A DNA stretch of 64,000 nucleotides from Hyphomicrobiales bacterium (GTDB taxonomy: Bacteria; Pseudomonadota; Alphaproteobacteria; Rhizobiales; Xanthobacteraceae), in contig WHTP01000004.1 of assembly GCA_009377695.1 (NCBI GenBank), positions 25,444 to 89,443 on the forward strand, read 5' to 3'. The stretch's first letter is position 1, and every line of letters starts with the position of its first letter. The notes beneath the pieces were generated by a model that was given only the letters and a program-made list of their open reading frames with translations, searched no databases and was not told where the DNA came from. Both the position numbers and the translations under genes were made by a program. Below, one piece after another: positions 18,923 through 27,500 of the stretch.

Positions 18923-19327
18923 GTGGCAAAACCCGAGCTTGGCACCAAGCGGCTTTGCGCCAACTGCGGCGCGAAGTTTTATGACCTCAACAAGACTCCA
19001 ATCACCTGCCCGAAGTGCCACACCGTGATGGAGCTTGCCGCGGTCGCGCCGCAGCGTCCGCGTCCGGACGCCGCCGCACGCGCCGCCGCACCGGTCAAGG
19101 AAGAGGCACTGCCGGAGACTCAGGACGCCGAATTCGTTTCGCTGGAGGAGGCGGACGCCGAGGCGCAAGGGAAGAAGGTTGGAGACGATGCGGTCGCCGG
19201 CGACGACGACCTCGATATCGATGACGAGCCGATGGACGATGCCGCCCTCATCGAGGAGCAGGAGGAGTCGGACGACGACGTGACCGATATCATCGGCGAG
19301 CGCGAGGACAACGGGGAGGAGCCCTGA
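18923..19327 (+). CDS. TIGR02300-family zinc-ribbon protein
   Basis: A 134-aa protein with an N-terminal zinc ribbon: CANCGAKFYDLNKTPITC ending in CPKC (two CxxC pairs within residues 10-32) after GTKRLC. The rest is low-complexity and strongly acidic (for example DDDLDIDDEPMDD near residue 94). This matches the TIGR02300 / FYDLN-acid family, conserved and uncharacterised in alphaproteobacteria. The start is GTG at 18923 with GAGGAA about 10 nt upstream. It is divergent from aroA and precedes a tRNA-Ala gene. Confidence 0.9.
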   Translation: MAKPELGTKRLCANCGAKFYDLNKTPITCPKCHTVMELAAVAPQRPRPDAAARAAAPVKEEALPETQDAEFVSLEEADAEAQGKKVGDDAVAGDDDLDIDDEPMDDAALIEEQEESDDDVTDIIGEREDNGEEP

Positions 19328-19413
19328 GTTTTCGCCGCGACTGGCATCAGCAGTCGAATAGCATTAAGATTAGGCGATGAATTGCGCGGTAATCCCAATG
19401 CCGCGACCGGAAT

Positions 19414-19489
<76 letters not shown>

Positions 19490-19530
19490 AATATAGAATC
19501 CCGCCGTCGCCACGAGCTGCGCGAAGGTAA

Positions 19531-19790
19531 GTGGAGCGCCACGGCGTCCCATTCGTCAGGCGAGGGCACGCCGTGCCGCCGCATATTCTCCCTGCGCTCG
19601 AGCACGAGCCGCGTGTGGCTGTCGTAGCGATAGGTCGGACCGCAGACGTCGGCCGTAAGCGAGCCCATGTCCGGGATCTGCGCTCCGCCTAAGCCTTCCA
19701 GCCACTCCTTCGATTTCAGCCCCATCTCGGCGCGGCGGTTGAACGGGCCGCCGCTCGACCTCCCCCAGTTCGTCGAGCGGCGTCGGCTCG
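19531..19790 (-). pseudogene. Remnant of a phage terminase large subunit (C-terminus)
   Basis: Reading leftwards on the minus strand from about 19790, the frame gives FNRRAEMGLKSKEWLEG, then IPD, LTADVCGPTYRYDSHTRLVL, ERRENMRRHGVPSPDEWDAV. This order (RAEM-KEWL, DL-GP-Y-YDS-GR, LE-KEDM-RG-SPD-ADAL) is the C-terminal nuclease end of phage terminase large subunits. There is no start codon or N-terminal part, and the frame continues antisense through the tRNA without homology. It abuts the 3' end of tRNA-Ala, a usual prophage attachment site, so it is probably the leftover of an excised or decayed prophage. Confidence 0.6.
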
Positions 19791-19814
19791 AGCTGCGCGG
19801 AGCTGTGGATCGCC

Positions 19815-20507
19815 TCAGTAGGGGTGACGATCCTTCTTGTTCATCCAGGCCTGATAGGCCTTGAGGCCCGTCTCCCGTTCAAAATTCTCCGTCACTGCAA
19901 TGCGTCGTTCGGCCCACGGCTTGGCGAAATCTTCATATTGGAAGGCATCATCGAAGCCGATCTGGCTCGTATCTTTCAGGCTCGCGGCGAAATAGACGTG
20001 GTCGATGCGCGACCAATAAATGGCGCTCATGCACATAGGGCATGGTGCGCCGTTGATGTAGATGTCGCATCCCTTCAGCATGCGTGCGCGCTCCGGCACT
20101 GGATCGGGCGAGCCCGGCTCGCGCGGGATCATCTCCAGGATGGTGCCGGCGCCATATTCGCTGCCAAGCAGCGCTTTCGGATTGAGCCGGCCCGACGCAT
20201 CCATGATCGCGGTGACCTCGGCGTGAAATACGGGACACCCTGTGAGCAGCACGCGGTTCTGGCCGCGACCGATGATCTCTCCGTCTTTGACGATGACCGC
20301 TCCGAACGGTCCACCCCAGCCCTTCTCGACGGACTCGATTGCTAGCTGCGTCGCCTCCTCCATGAATTTGCGCTGGCCCATCGTCGGGGTCGCTTGGGCC
20401 GGTACGGCCGGCATTCCAGCGGTCGCAGCGACGCTCGCGCCCACCGCAGCAGCAAAGAACGCGCGTCGCCCGGGGTCGGGAAGTGGACGGCACCTGCATT
20501 TGTTCAT
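19815..20507 (-). CDS. Tat-exported nucleoside/cytidine deaminase-like protein
   Basis: A 230-aa zinc-dependent deaminase of the cytidine/guanine deaminase superfamily. Zinc ligands are H95 (with catalytic E97, in FHAEV) and C156/C159 (PCPMC). GRGQNRVLL and DHVYFAASLKDT resemble guanine deaminase and tRNA-adenosine deaminase relatives. Unlike those cytoplasmic enzymes it begins with a twin-arginine signal (R14-R15 followed by AFFAAAVGASVAA) and a likely cleavage near AQA, so it should act in the periplasm. Start ATG at 20507; a longer frame to 20687 looks non-coding. Substrate unknown. Confidence 0.85.
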   Translation of the reverse strand: MNKCRCRPLPDPGRRAFFAAAVGASVAATAGMPAVPAQATPTMGQRKFMEEATQLAIESVEKGWGGPFGAVIVKDGEIIGRGQNRVLLTGCPVFHAEVTAIMDASGRLNPKALLGSEYGAGTILEMIPREPGSPDPVPERARMLKGCDIYINGAPCPMCMSAIYWSRIDHVYFAASLKDTSQIGFDDAFQYEDFAKPWAERRIAVTENFERETGLKAYQAWMNKKDRHPY

Positions 20508-21500
20508 GACAAATCTTTCACCGTGAGAGGAGCTCGTGTTTCCGAACGAAGTCGCACAAAGTTCTGTGCCAACTGCAACAGCAGTCCCTACATTACTGAT
20601 GGCAGCTAGCGGCGTGACATTGCCGACGGTCTTCTGACCAAGCGCCGCGCCGAGTCGGCCAGGAGCAATCGGCTTGTGTTGGCGCATGCTTGGGATGGTG
20701 AACCGATAACGTTTACCTCAGACGAAACAAGTCCGTCGTATTTGAACGTTCAGTGCAATCGATGGAGCGCTTCGTCGTCGGCCCAGGTGGTGCGCGGGAT
20801 CATGGTCGTCATCACGCGGTCTCGACTACATCGATTGACGCCTGTTCAAGTATGGCGAACTCCGTCGTGATGATTTCGTCCGCACATTCAAGTGTTGCCG
20901 CAGCTGGCGTCCGCTAATTTGGACGCTTGCGATCGCGCCCAGCGGCGCGATGCGCTATGTCAAATCCGCCAAGCGCTATGTGCCCACTAATGGCAATACT
21001 CGGACGTGCTGATGGGGCAGTGAACGTCTGCGGTGTGATCAAAACTGACTTCCTGCCTCGCCGGCCCTCCTTTCGATCGTCACACTTTCTCGCACGCATG
21101 CGTCAGTGACGGAGAGACGCGTGAATGAGGTGCTGAAAGAGAAGCGGCACGTCGGCACTCGATCTGAGGCCGAGAAGGTCTGGCAGAAGCAAGCCTTCCA
21201 AACAGCGAGGCGGGCGGTCTCGGGCCGCCCATTTTGCTCGGGCATCGGTTAATCTTCGCTTCGCGAAGCGGCGAAGACTGCCCGCCGTAGCCCAACGGGC
21301 GAAGGCGAGCTGAATCCGCTATATTAGCCGCCGCTTCGCGGCTACGACTGGCAAGGTAACAAGAACCCGATCGCCCTTAACCTCGACGCCGCGTGGCGAA
21401 GCGACGCGCCACTCGGCCCTTGCCGGACCGGGTCCCATAGGTTGAAACAAACGCCGGCCGGTCGCTGAGCATCGGCGGAATGCATCGCGGGAGAGGAAAC
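20508..21500. other. Gene-poor kilobase, no recognised gene
   Basis: No frame here has a convincing start, codon use or motif; the open frames are under 75 aa and unrelated to anything I recognise. The stretch has lower GC than its flanks in places, a possible terminator-like hairpin (GGGCGG / CCGCCC then ATTTTG) at 21212-21236, and paired CGCTTCGCGAAGCG-like palindromes near 21254-21270 and 21331-21345. It may hold decayed genes. Confidence 0.5.
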
Positions 21501-22532
21501 ATGTTCAATCAAGCCAAGCGGTTCGCGCGCCCGATCGGCGCCGCCGGCGCGATCTTCAGCGCATTCGCGCTGGCCGTCGCGTCACCAGCGCTGGCGCAGG
21601 AACCGAATTTCGCCGGCCACAACGTCACGATGATCATCGGCTTCGGCGCCGGCGGCGGCTACGACCGGTGGGGGCGCATCGTCGCCCGTCACATCGGCAA
21701 GCATCTGCCAGGCAAGCCGAACGTGGTCCCACAGAATATGCCGGGCGGCGGCAGCTTCACAGCCGCCAATCACATCTACACCGTGGCACCGAAGGATGGC
21801 AGCGTCCTGGGGATCATCGCGCGTGACGCGCCGCTCGGCCCACTGAGCGGGATGACCGGCGCGCGTTTTGACCCGCTCAAGATCACGTGGGTTGGCACGC
21901 CGACCAAGGAAACGAACGTCTGCTTTGCGCACAAGCGCGCAAAGGTGCAAAGCTTTGAAGACCTGCTCAAGCACGAGCTGATCATCGGCAATACCGGCGC
22001 CGGCACCGGCACCTATACCTATCCGAAAGGACTCAACGGACTGCTGGGCACGAAGTTTAAGCTGGTCTCCGGCTTCAAGGTGTCGACCGACGTGCTGCTT
22101 GCGATGGAGCGCGGCGAAGTCGACGGGTTGTGCGAGAGCTGGGACAGCGCGGTCGGCAAGCGCCCCGATCTGTTCAAGGACGGAACCTTCAAGGTCCTGT
22201 TCCAGGCCGGGCCGCAGGTCGAAGCCGAAATCAAGGCGCCGTCGATTTTCAGCCTCGTGAAGACGCCCGAGCAGAAGCAGGCGCTCGAATATCTTTATGC
22301 CGGTCAGGGTATCGGACGGCCCTTCGTTGCGCCGGAGATGCCGGCGGATCGTGTCAAGATGCTGCGCGACGCCTTCGCGGCCACGATGAAAGATCCCGAA
22401 TTCCGAGCGGATGCGAAGAAGAGCAAGCTTGACGTCAATCCGACCGACGGCGTGGGATTGGAAGCGCTGATCAAGCGCATCTACGCGACGCCGAAGCATC
22501 TGATTGACAAGGTCGCCGCGCTGATCAAATAG
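21501..22532 (+). CDS. Bug-family (TctC-like) solute-binding receptor
   Basis: A 343-aa periplasmic receptor of the tripartite tricarboxylate transporter family. It starts with a signal peptide (cleavage expected after ALA at residue 32) and has the family segments NVTMIIGFGAGGGYDRWGR, NVVPQNMPGGGSFTAANHIY and PADRVKMLRDAFAATMKDPEF. The glycine-rich GFGAGGGYD in place of the more common PFPAGG marks a divergent subgroup. Start ATG at 21501 has GAGAGGA upstream. No TctA/TctB membrane partners lie nearby, so it is an orphan receptor. Ligand unknown. Confidence 0.88.
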   Translation: MFNQAKRFARPIGAAGAIFSAFALAVASPALAQEPNFAGHNVTMIIGFGAGGGYDRWGRIVARHIGKHLPGKPNVVPQNMPGGGSFTAANHIYTVAPKDGSVLGIIARDAPLGPLSGMTGARFDPLKITWVGTPTKETNVCFAHKRAKVQSFEDLLKHELIIGNTGAGTGTYTYPKGLNGLLGTKFKLVSGFKVSTDVLLAMERGEVDGLCESWDSAVGKRPDLFKDGTFKVLFQAGPQVEAEIKAPSIFSLVKTPEQKQALEYLYAGQGIGRPFVAPEMPADRVKMLRDAFAATMKDPEFRADAKKSKLDVNPTDGVGLEALIKRIYATPKHLIDKVAALIK

Positions 22533-23463
22533 CGGGCGTTGTCATCGGTCGGCCGGCGGCGTGCAGCACCAGGACGTCGTTCACGGCACGGTTGGCGGGC
22601 GTCGGTACGCCAACCGCCGCTCCCAGCGTGGCCACTCCGCCGGAGAGCCAGCGCACCTCGAGCGGCCGGCCGCGATCGAGATCATGGTGCATCGACGAGG
22701 TCATGTCGTGGGGCAGGCTATCGGCGAACGCCATACGCTGCTCGGCATAGTCCTCAGGCAAGGCAACGCCATGCGCGCGGCCGACCGCCACGGTCTCGCG
22801 CATCAGGTCGAACAGGAATTGCCGGCTCACCGGATTTTCACGGATCGGTCCGAGCGGCATGCGCATGGCCGTGGTCGCACCCGACAACCCTACCAGGAAG
22901 ACATACTTCTCCCAGATGGCCCGGCGGATGTCGGCGCTGAGCTCGGCGTTGATGCCGCCGCGCTTGCAGGCTTCGAGCAGTGTCTCCGCGCGTGCGGATG
23001 ATGGGGCATTGTACTCGCCGAAGATCATGCGCTGGATCGCGCCGGTCTGCGCAATGACGCCAGGACGCGCGATCGTGGTCGCCATATAGGCGACACCGCC
23101 CATGACGGCGGCTTCGCCGAAGATCGCGCGCAGCGTGTCGTCCTTCTGGACGCCATTCTGGAGCGAAATGACCGCGGATCCCGGCCGCATGATCGGAAGA
23201 AGCGAGCGCGCCGCGCTTTCGGTGTCCCGCAGCTTGACGCAGAACAGCACGATGTCCACCGGACCGATGGTGCCGGGGTCATCGGTGGCATGCACCTTCG
23301 GGAGCCGGATCGGCTCATGGGCGCTCTCCACCGTGAGGCCCTGCTCGCGCATGGCTGCAAGGTGGGCGCCACGGGCGATGAAGGTCACGTCTGCGCCGCC
23401 TTTGGCAAGGCGGGCGCCGAAATAGCCCCCGACACCACCCGATCCCATAATTGCGATTCGCAC
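22525..23463 (-). CDS. panE: 2-dehydropantoate 2-reductase (ketopantoate reductase family)
   Basis: A 312-aa NADPH-dependent reductase. The N-terminus RIAIMGSGGVGGYFGARLAKGGADV is the Rossmann GxGxxG motif of PanE/ApbA; VILFCVKLRDTESA, ISLQNGVQKDD and a C-terminal domain with MTSSMHHDLDRGRPLEV follow, all typical. In pantothenate synthesis PanE makes pantoate, but many paralogues act on other 2-keto acids, so the substrate is open. The start is GTG at 23463. Its 3' end overlaps the convergent receptor gene by 8 bp. Confidence 0.9.
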   Translation of the reverse strand: MRIAIMGSGGVGGYFGARLAKGGADVTFIARGAHLAAMREQGLTVESAHEPIRLPKVHATDDPGTIGPVDIVLFCVKLRDTESAARSLLPIMRPGSAVISLQNGVQKDDTLRAIFGEAAVMGGVAYMATTIARPGVIAQTGAIQRMIFGEYNAPSSARAETLLEACKRGGINAELSADIRRAIWEKYVFLVGLSGATTAMRMPLGPIRENPVSRQFLFDLMRETVAVGRAHGVALPEDYAEQRMAFADSLPHDMTSSMHHDLDRGRPLEVRWLSGGVATLGAAVGVPTPANRAVNDVLVLHAAGRPMTTPAI

Positions 23464-23523
23464 GAGTGCCTCGTTTCCGTAGGTTCTGCCTCCCCGGCAA
23501 GTGCCTGGCCGACGATAACTATT

Positions 23524-23552
23524 CTTGAAGGCTTAACCGCCCGACCCCATAT
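23524..23552 (+). promoter_or_regulatory. Putative RpoH (sigma-32) heat-shock promoter of hsp20
   Basis: CTTGAAG at 23524 and CCCCATAT at 23545-23552 are separated by 17 nt (counted after CTTG), a near-consensus sigma-32 promoter. It lies 112 bp before the hsp20 start on the same strand, which leaves about a 100-nt leader. Confidence 0.75.
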
Positions 23553-23663
23553 TGAGAAGCGATCGGACAGGGGTCCCGCCTGATGCGGCGCCATTGGCCG
23601 GTTAACCCTGGGGGTGCCGAAAAGGGCCCCGTCAAAGTCGCTTGCAGAGGGCTTTGAAGGAAA

Positions 23664-24089
23664 ATGTCGAGAGTTCCGTCGCTATCAAGTCCTTTCCTGC
23701 TCGGCTTCGACGAGATCGAGCGTGCGCTCGATCGCGTTGCCAAGGCTGCCGACGGTTATCCGCCCTACAATATCGAGCGGATTCCCCGTGTGGACGGGTA
23801 TCCCGAGCGCCTGCGCATCACGCTGGCGGTCGCCGGCTTCACCCGTGATCAACTCGAGGTGTCGATCGAGGAAAGCCAACTCCTCATTCGAGGGCGGCAG
23901 CAGGACGACAAGACGCGGCAGTACCTCCACCGCGGCATCGCGGCGCGCCAATTCCAGCGCACCTTCGTGCTCGCGGACGGAATGGAAGTGCTGGGCGCCG
24001 ACTTGAAGAACGGACTTCTCTCCATCGATCTGGCGCGTCCGACCCCGGAACGGGTCATCAAGAGCATCAAGATCGTGGACCACGACTAA
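23664..24089 (+). CDS. Small heat-shock protein (Hsp20 / alpha-crystallin)
   Basis: A 141-aa small heat-shock protein, a holdase chaperone for unfolding proteins. Motifs: FDEIERALDRVAKAADGYPPYNIER at the N-terminus, the alpha-crystallin domain with LRITLAVAGFTRDQLEVSIEE, RQFQRTFVLADGMEVLGADLKNGLLSIDL, and a short C-terminal extension. This spelling matches the class A sHsps of rhizobia. A heat-shock promoter lies 112 bp upstream and a GAAGGA Shine-Dalgarno just before the ATG. It is followed 55 bp later by a DUF1150 gene. Confidence 0.93.
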   Translation: MSRVPSLSSPFLLGFDEIERALDRVAKAADGYPPYNIERIPRVDGYPERLRITLAVAGFTRDQLEVSIEESQLLIRGRQQDDKTRQYLHRGIAARQFQRTFVLADGMEVLGADLKNGLLSIDLARPTPERVIKSIKIVDHD

Positions 24090-24144
24090 CCCGGGATTTG
24101 TGCAACCAGGACTCGACGTTGACATCAGAAAGGAGTCGAGGGCC

Positions 24145-24423
24145 ATGACCAACGACATGACGAACAACGAAGCCACTACCCACACTCCGGACATCTCTCC
24201 GGAAGCGTTGGCGCTGCTCGGCGGCGGCAGGATCGCGTATGTGAAGGCGGTCCGCTCCGAGGATGTGCCCAGCATGTTTCCACAGGCGCCGCAGCTTCAG
24301 CCCGGCATGCAACTGTTCGCGCTGCACGCAGCCGACGGCACGCCGATGATGCTGACCGATAGCCGCGAAGCCGCGGTTGCTAGCGCCTGGAGCCAGGAGC
24401 TCGAGACGGTCAGCGTTCACTGA
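24145..24423 (+). CDS. DUF1150-family protein
   Basis: A 92-aa protein with the conserved core ISPEALALLGGGRIAYVKAVRSEDV and LFALHAADGTPMMLTDSREAA, which matches DUF1150, an uncharacterised alphaproteobacterial family whose gene often follows hsp20. The ATG at 24145 has AAGGAG upstream. Being behind the same heat-shock promoter suggests heat induction. No transmembrane segment or signal is visible. Function is not known. Confidence 0.85.
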   Translation: MTNDMTNNEATTHTPDISPEALALLGGGRIAYVKAVRSEDVPSMFPQAPQLQPGMQLFALHAADGTPMMLTDSREAAVASAWSQELETVSVH

Positions 24424-24460
24424 TCGGGCAGGTAGCCGCGGTCGGCTCATCTCAACAAGC

Positions 24461-24922
24461 TCAAGCGGCGCTGGCCGAAGGCATGGCCAGTACTGCGTAG
24501 ATCGCCTCGGCATCGCGCGACTCGCGTAGCTTGCGCGCGGTGTCGGGGTCACGCAGCACACGTGCGACTCTGGCCAGCGCCTTGAGATGATCGGCGCCGG
24601 CGCCTTCCGGCGCCAGCAGCAGGAAGATGAGACTGACGGGCTGCCCGTCGAGCGATTCGAAATCGACGGGCCGCTCGAGGCGCGCAAACAATCCGAACAG
24701 CTTGCCAAGCTTCGGCAGCTTGCCGTGCGGTATCGCGACGCCGTTGCCGACTCCGGTTGAGCCGAGCTTCTCGCGCTGCATCAACGTCTCGAAGATCGTC
24801 TTCTCGCTCTGCCCGGAAATCTGCGCGGCCTTAGCAGCGAGTTCTTGCAGCGCTTGCTTCTTGCCGTTGACTTTCAACGTTGGAATGATCGCATCGAGCG
24901 CGACGACGTCTGTGAGCGGCAT
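24461..24922 (-). CDS. ptsN: PTS IIA-like nitrogen regulatory protein PtsN
   Basis: PtsN (EIIA-Ntr) is the phosphate acceptor of the nitrogen PTS (PtsP-NPr-PtsN) that ties nitrogen and potassium state to regulation. The 153-aa protein has the phosphorylated histidine H66 in GVAIPHGKLP, preceded by QREKLGSTGVGNG, and LIFLLLAPEGAGADHLKALARVAR in the C-terminal half. It is downstream of hpf and rpoN, the conserved rpoN cluster. Confidence 0.95.
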   Translation of the reverse strand: MPLTDVVALDAIIPTLKVNGKKQALQELAAKAAQISGQSEKTIFETLMQREKLGSTGVGNGVAIPHGKLPKLGKLFGLFARLERPVDFESLDGQPVSLIFLLLAPEGAGADHLKALARVARVLRDPDTARKLRESRDAEAIYAVLAMPSASAA

Positions 24923-25104
24923 GGAACTTTTCCAGAATGGAAACCTTGCGGGTCACGAACACGCTGACTGAATGATTCGTGCAGCGGGCATTGTACGTCG
25001 ATTCGCGTAACGCCGGTGCGAGGTCCTCGGCAAACCGACTCTCCCCATCAAGACGCCCCGGCGACCTTGAAGGTCGCGGACCATAAGGAGCCGGACTCGG
25101 GCCG

Positions 25105-25710
25105 TCAATGGCTGTCCCTCACCTCGGCGGCGGGCGGATCAATCCACCCGATATGGCCGTCGGCGCGCCGATAAACCAGATTGACGCGACCATGTCCAGC
25201 ATGCCGGAAAACGACCACGGTGGTGCCGGTCAGGTCGAGTTGCAACACGGCATCGCTTACCGACATCCGCTTCAACGTCGTTGTCGATTCAGCAATGATG
25301 ACGGGGTTGAACTCGGTGATCTCGTCGTCGGTGTCCTGTTCCGGCGCTTCGATGATGTAGCTCGGCACCGCCACCGCGTTCTGCTCGATTGTCTGATCGT
25401 TCAAGCGCGCGGCGGCCTGATGATCTTTCAGGCGGCGCTTGTAGCGACGCAGGCGCTTCTCGATGCGCTCTGCGGCTTGATCGGCGCTGGAATAGGCATC
25501 GCCGGCGATGGCGTCCGCTTCGAGAACGATGCCGGAATCGCGATAGACCACGCATTCCGTGCGGAAGCCAAACCCGTCTTTTCCAACGGTCACGTGGCCG
25601 GAATAGCCGCCGTCAAAATATTTTGCAGTCGCTTCGGCGATGCGCTGGTTCACACGACCGCGCAGTGCATCGCCGATATCGAGGTTCTTGCCCGAAACGC
25701 GAAACGGCAT
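25105..25710 (-). CDS. hpf: Ribosome hibernation promoting factor (long form)
   Basis: A 201-aa long HPF that dimerises 70S ribosomes into inactive 100S particles in stationary phase. The N-terminal S30AE domain starts MPFRVSGKNLDIGDALRGRVNQRI and contains the basic ERIEKRLRRYKRRLKDH helix; the C-terminal dimerisation domain carries VLQLDLTGTTVVVFRHAG and VNLVYRRADGHIGWIDP. Position between rpoN and ptsN is conserved in proteobacteria. Confidence 0.94.
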   Translation of the reverse strand: MPFRVSGKNLDIGDALRGRVNQRIAEATAKYFDGGYSGHVTVGKDGFGFRTECVVYRDSGIVLEADAIAGDAYSSADQAAERIEKRLRRYKRRLKDHQAAARLNDQTIEQNAVAVPSYIIEAPEQDTDDEITEFNPVIIAESTTTLKRMSVSDAVLQLDLTGTTVVVFRHAGHGRVNLVYRRADGHIGWIDPPAAEVRDSH

Positions 25711-25881
25711 CGATGCCTCCGTTCTTCGCCGGGAGTCCGCCGCGCGAACGCCGCGCGGCCGACCTTATAAAGAGCTAGGAATACGGCCGAGCCATGTCAA
25801 TGCAACGTGATCAATGCAACGTGCGGCAACCGTCCGCAGGCGTACCCGGCGGCGCATGACCCCCTTTTTCGGGATCGTGCT

Positions 25882-27405
25882 CTATGGCGCTGATTCGTTC
25901 GCCATCTGCTTTTCGCGGCGCCGCTGCACCGATGATGGAATCCGCATGGCCTCGCGATATTTTGCGACTGTTCGTCGCGCGATATCGACGCCTGCCGACT
26001 TCAACTTCTCGACGATGGTATCATCAGAGAGGACATCCTGACCGGTCTCGGCATCGATAAGCTGCTTGATGCGATGACGAACTGCTTCGGCTGAGTGCGC
26101 GTCGCCGCCGCTAGTCGACGCAATCGCCGACGTAAAGAAATATTTTAGTTCGAATATGCCCCGATTGGTCGCCATGTATTTGTTGGCGGTCACGCGCGAC
26201 ACGGTCGACTCGTGCATGCCGATCGCGTCGGCCACGGTCTTGAGATTGAGCGGCCGCAAATGCTGCACGCCGTGGACAAAGAATCCGTCCTGCTGCCGAA
26301 CGATCTCCTCCGATACTTTGAGGATGGTCTTGGCACGCTGATCGAGCGCACGGATCAGCCATGTCGCAGTCTGCAGACAGTCGGCGAGATAGGATTTTTC
26401 CTTGTCGTTCTTCACCGACTTCGTGACCTGCGTGTAGTAGGTCTGATTGACGAGCACTTTCGGCAGCGTGTCGGAATTAAGCTCGACCATGAACGAACCG
26501 TCGGGCAACGGCCGCACGAACACGTCCGGCACGATCGGTTGCACCAGCGTGGAACCGAAGGCGAGGCCCGGCTTTGGGTTGAGCTGGCGGATTTCCGCGA
26601 TCATGTCGGCGAGATCTTCATCATTGACGCCGCAAATCTTACGCAACGCGCCGAGCTCGCGCTTCGCGAGCAGATCGATATGATCGATCAATGCGCGCAT
26701 GGCGGGATCGAAACGGTCGCGCTCCTTGAGCTGCAGCGCCAAACATTCCGTGAGGTTGCGCGCACAGACGCCGGCCGGATCGAACGTCTGCAGGATGGCC
26801 AGCACGGCTTCGACCTGCGCGACTGACGTGCCAAGCTTGCCGGCAACCGCTGCCGTGTCGCCGGTCAGGTAGCCGGCCTCGTCGACGAAATCGATTAGAT
26901 ACTGCCCGATCATGCGGCGGGCAGGGTCGATCACGGCGAGCGCAAGCTGCTCGGAGAGATGGTCGGAGAGCGTCCGCTCGGCGGACACGAAGGCTTCGAG
27001 ATTGTAGTCACCGTCATCACTGCGGGCGGCGGGCGTGCTTCCCCATTCCGAATAGCCGAGCGGGGCCTCGGTCTGCGCATGCTGGCTGCCGGGGCCGTCG
27101 TCATCGCCGCCTTGCTCGGCGGCGGCCTCGCGGTCGGTCACGGGCGTATTGTCAACGGCATCGACCGGACGTTCCGGCCACTCGTCCGCCGGCTGTGGCG
27201 CGGCGGCGCCCTCGGCGGAGCGGCGCTCCGATTCGGCTTCGGATTCGGCCGTGCGCTCGAGCAGCGGATTGCGCTCGAGCTCGTTATCGACATAGGCGGA
27301 CAGGTCGAGGTTCGACAGCTGCAGCAGCTTGATGGCTTGCATCAGCTGCGGCGTCATCACGAGCGCCTGGCTCTGGCGGATTTCGAGTTTTTGACTAAGC
27401 GCCAT
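25882..27405 (-). CDS. rpoN: RNA polymerase sigma-54 factor
   Basis: RpoN directs transcription of nitrogen-, flagellum- and stress-related promoters with enhancer-binding activators. The 507-aa protein has the glutamine-rich region I (SQALVMTPQLMQAIKLLQ), an acidic region II (residues about 50-130), the core-binding part, a helix-turn-helix (MHESTVSRVTANKYM) and the C-terminal RpoN box ARRTVAKYREAM. The latter two bind the -24/-12 promoter. It follows lptB in the same direction. Confidence 0.97.
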   Translation of the reverse strand: MALSQKLEIRQSQALVMTPQLMQAIKLLQLSNLDLSAYVDNELERNPLLERTAESEAESERRSAEGAAAPQPADEWPERPVDAVDNTPVTDREAAAEQGGDDDGPGSQHAQTEAPLGYSEWGSTPAARSDDGDYNLEAFVSAERTLSDHLSEQLALAVIDPARRMIGQYLIDFVDEAGYLTGDTAAVAGKLGTSVAQVEAVLAILQTFDPAGVCARNLTECLALQLKERDRFDPAMRALIDHIDLLAKRELGALRKICGVNDEDLADMIAEIRQLNPKPGLAFGSTLVQPIVPDVFVRPLPDGSFMVELNSDTLPKVLVNQTYYTQVTKSVKNDKEKSYLADCLQTATWLIRALDQRAKTILKVSEEIVRQQDGFFVHGVQHLRPLNLKTVADAIGMHESTVSRVTANKYMATNRGIFELKYFFTSAIASTSGGDAHSAEAVRHRIKQLIDAETGQDVLSDDTIVEKLKSAGVDIARRTVAKYREAMRIPSSVQRRREKQMANESAP

Positions 27406-27500
27406 GGTCCCCGGCAGAAACTTGGTCCGGTTCTTGCTTATCCGGTTGAGGTGCCGCTGTATACCAGTTCTTGGCGTCGGTATTAATAGACCTTAGGGGG

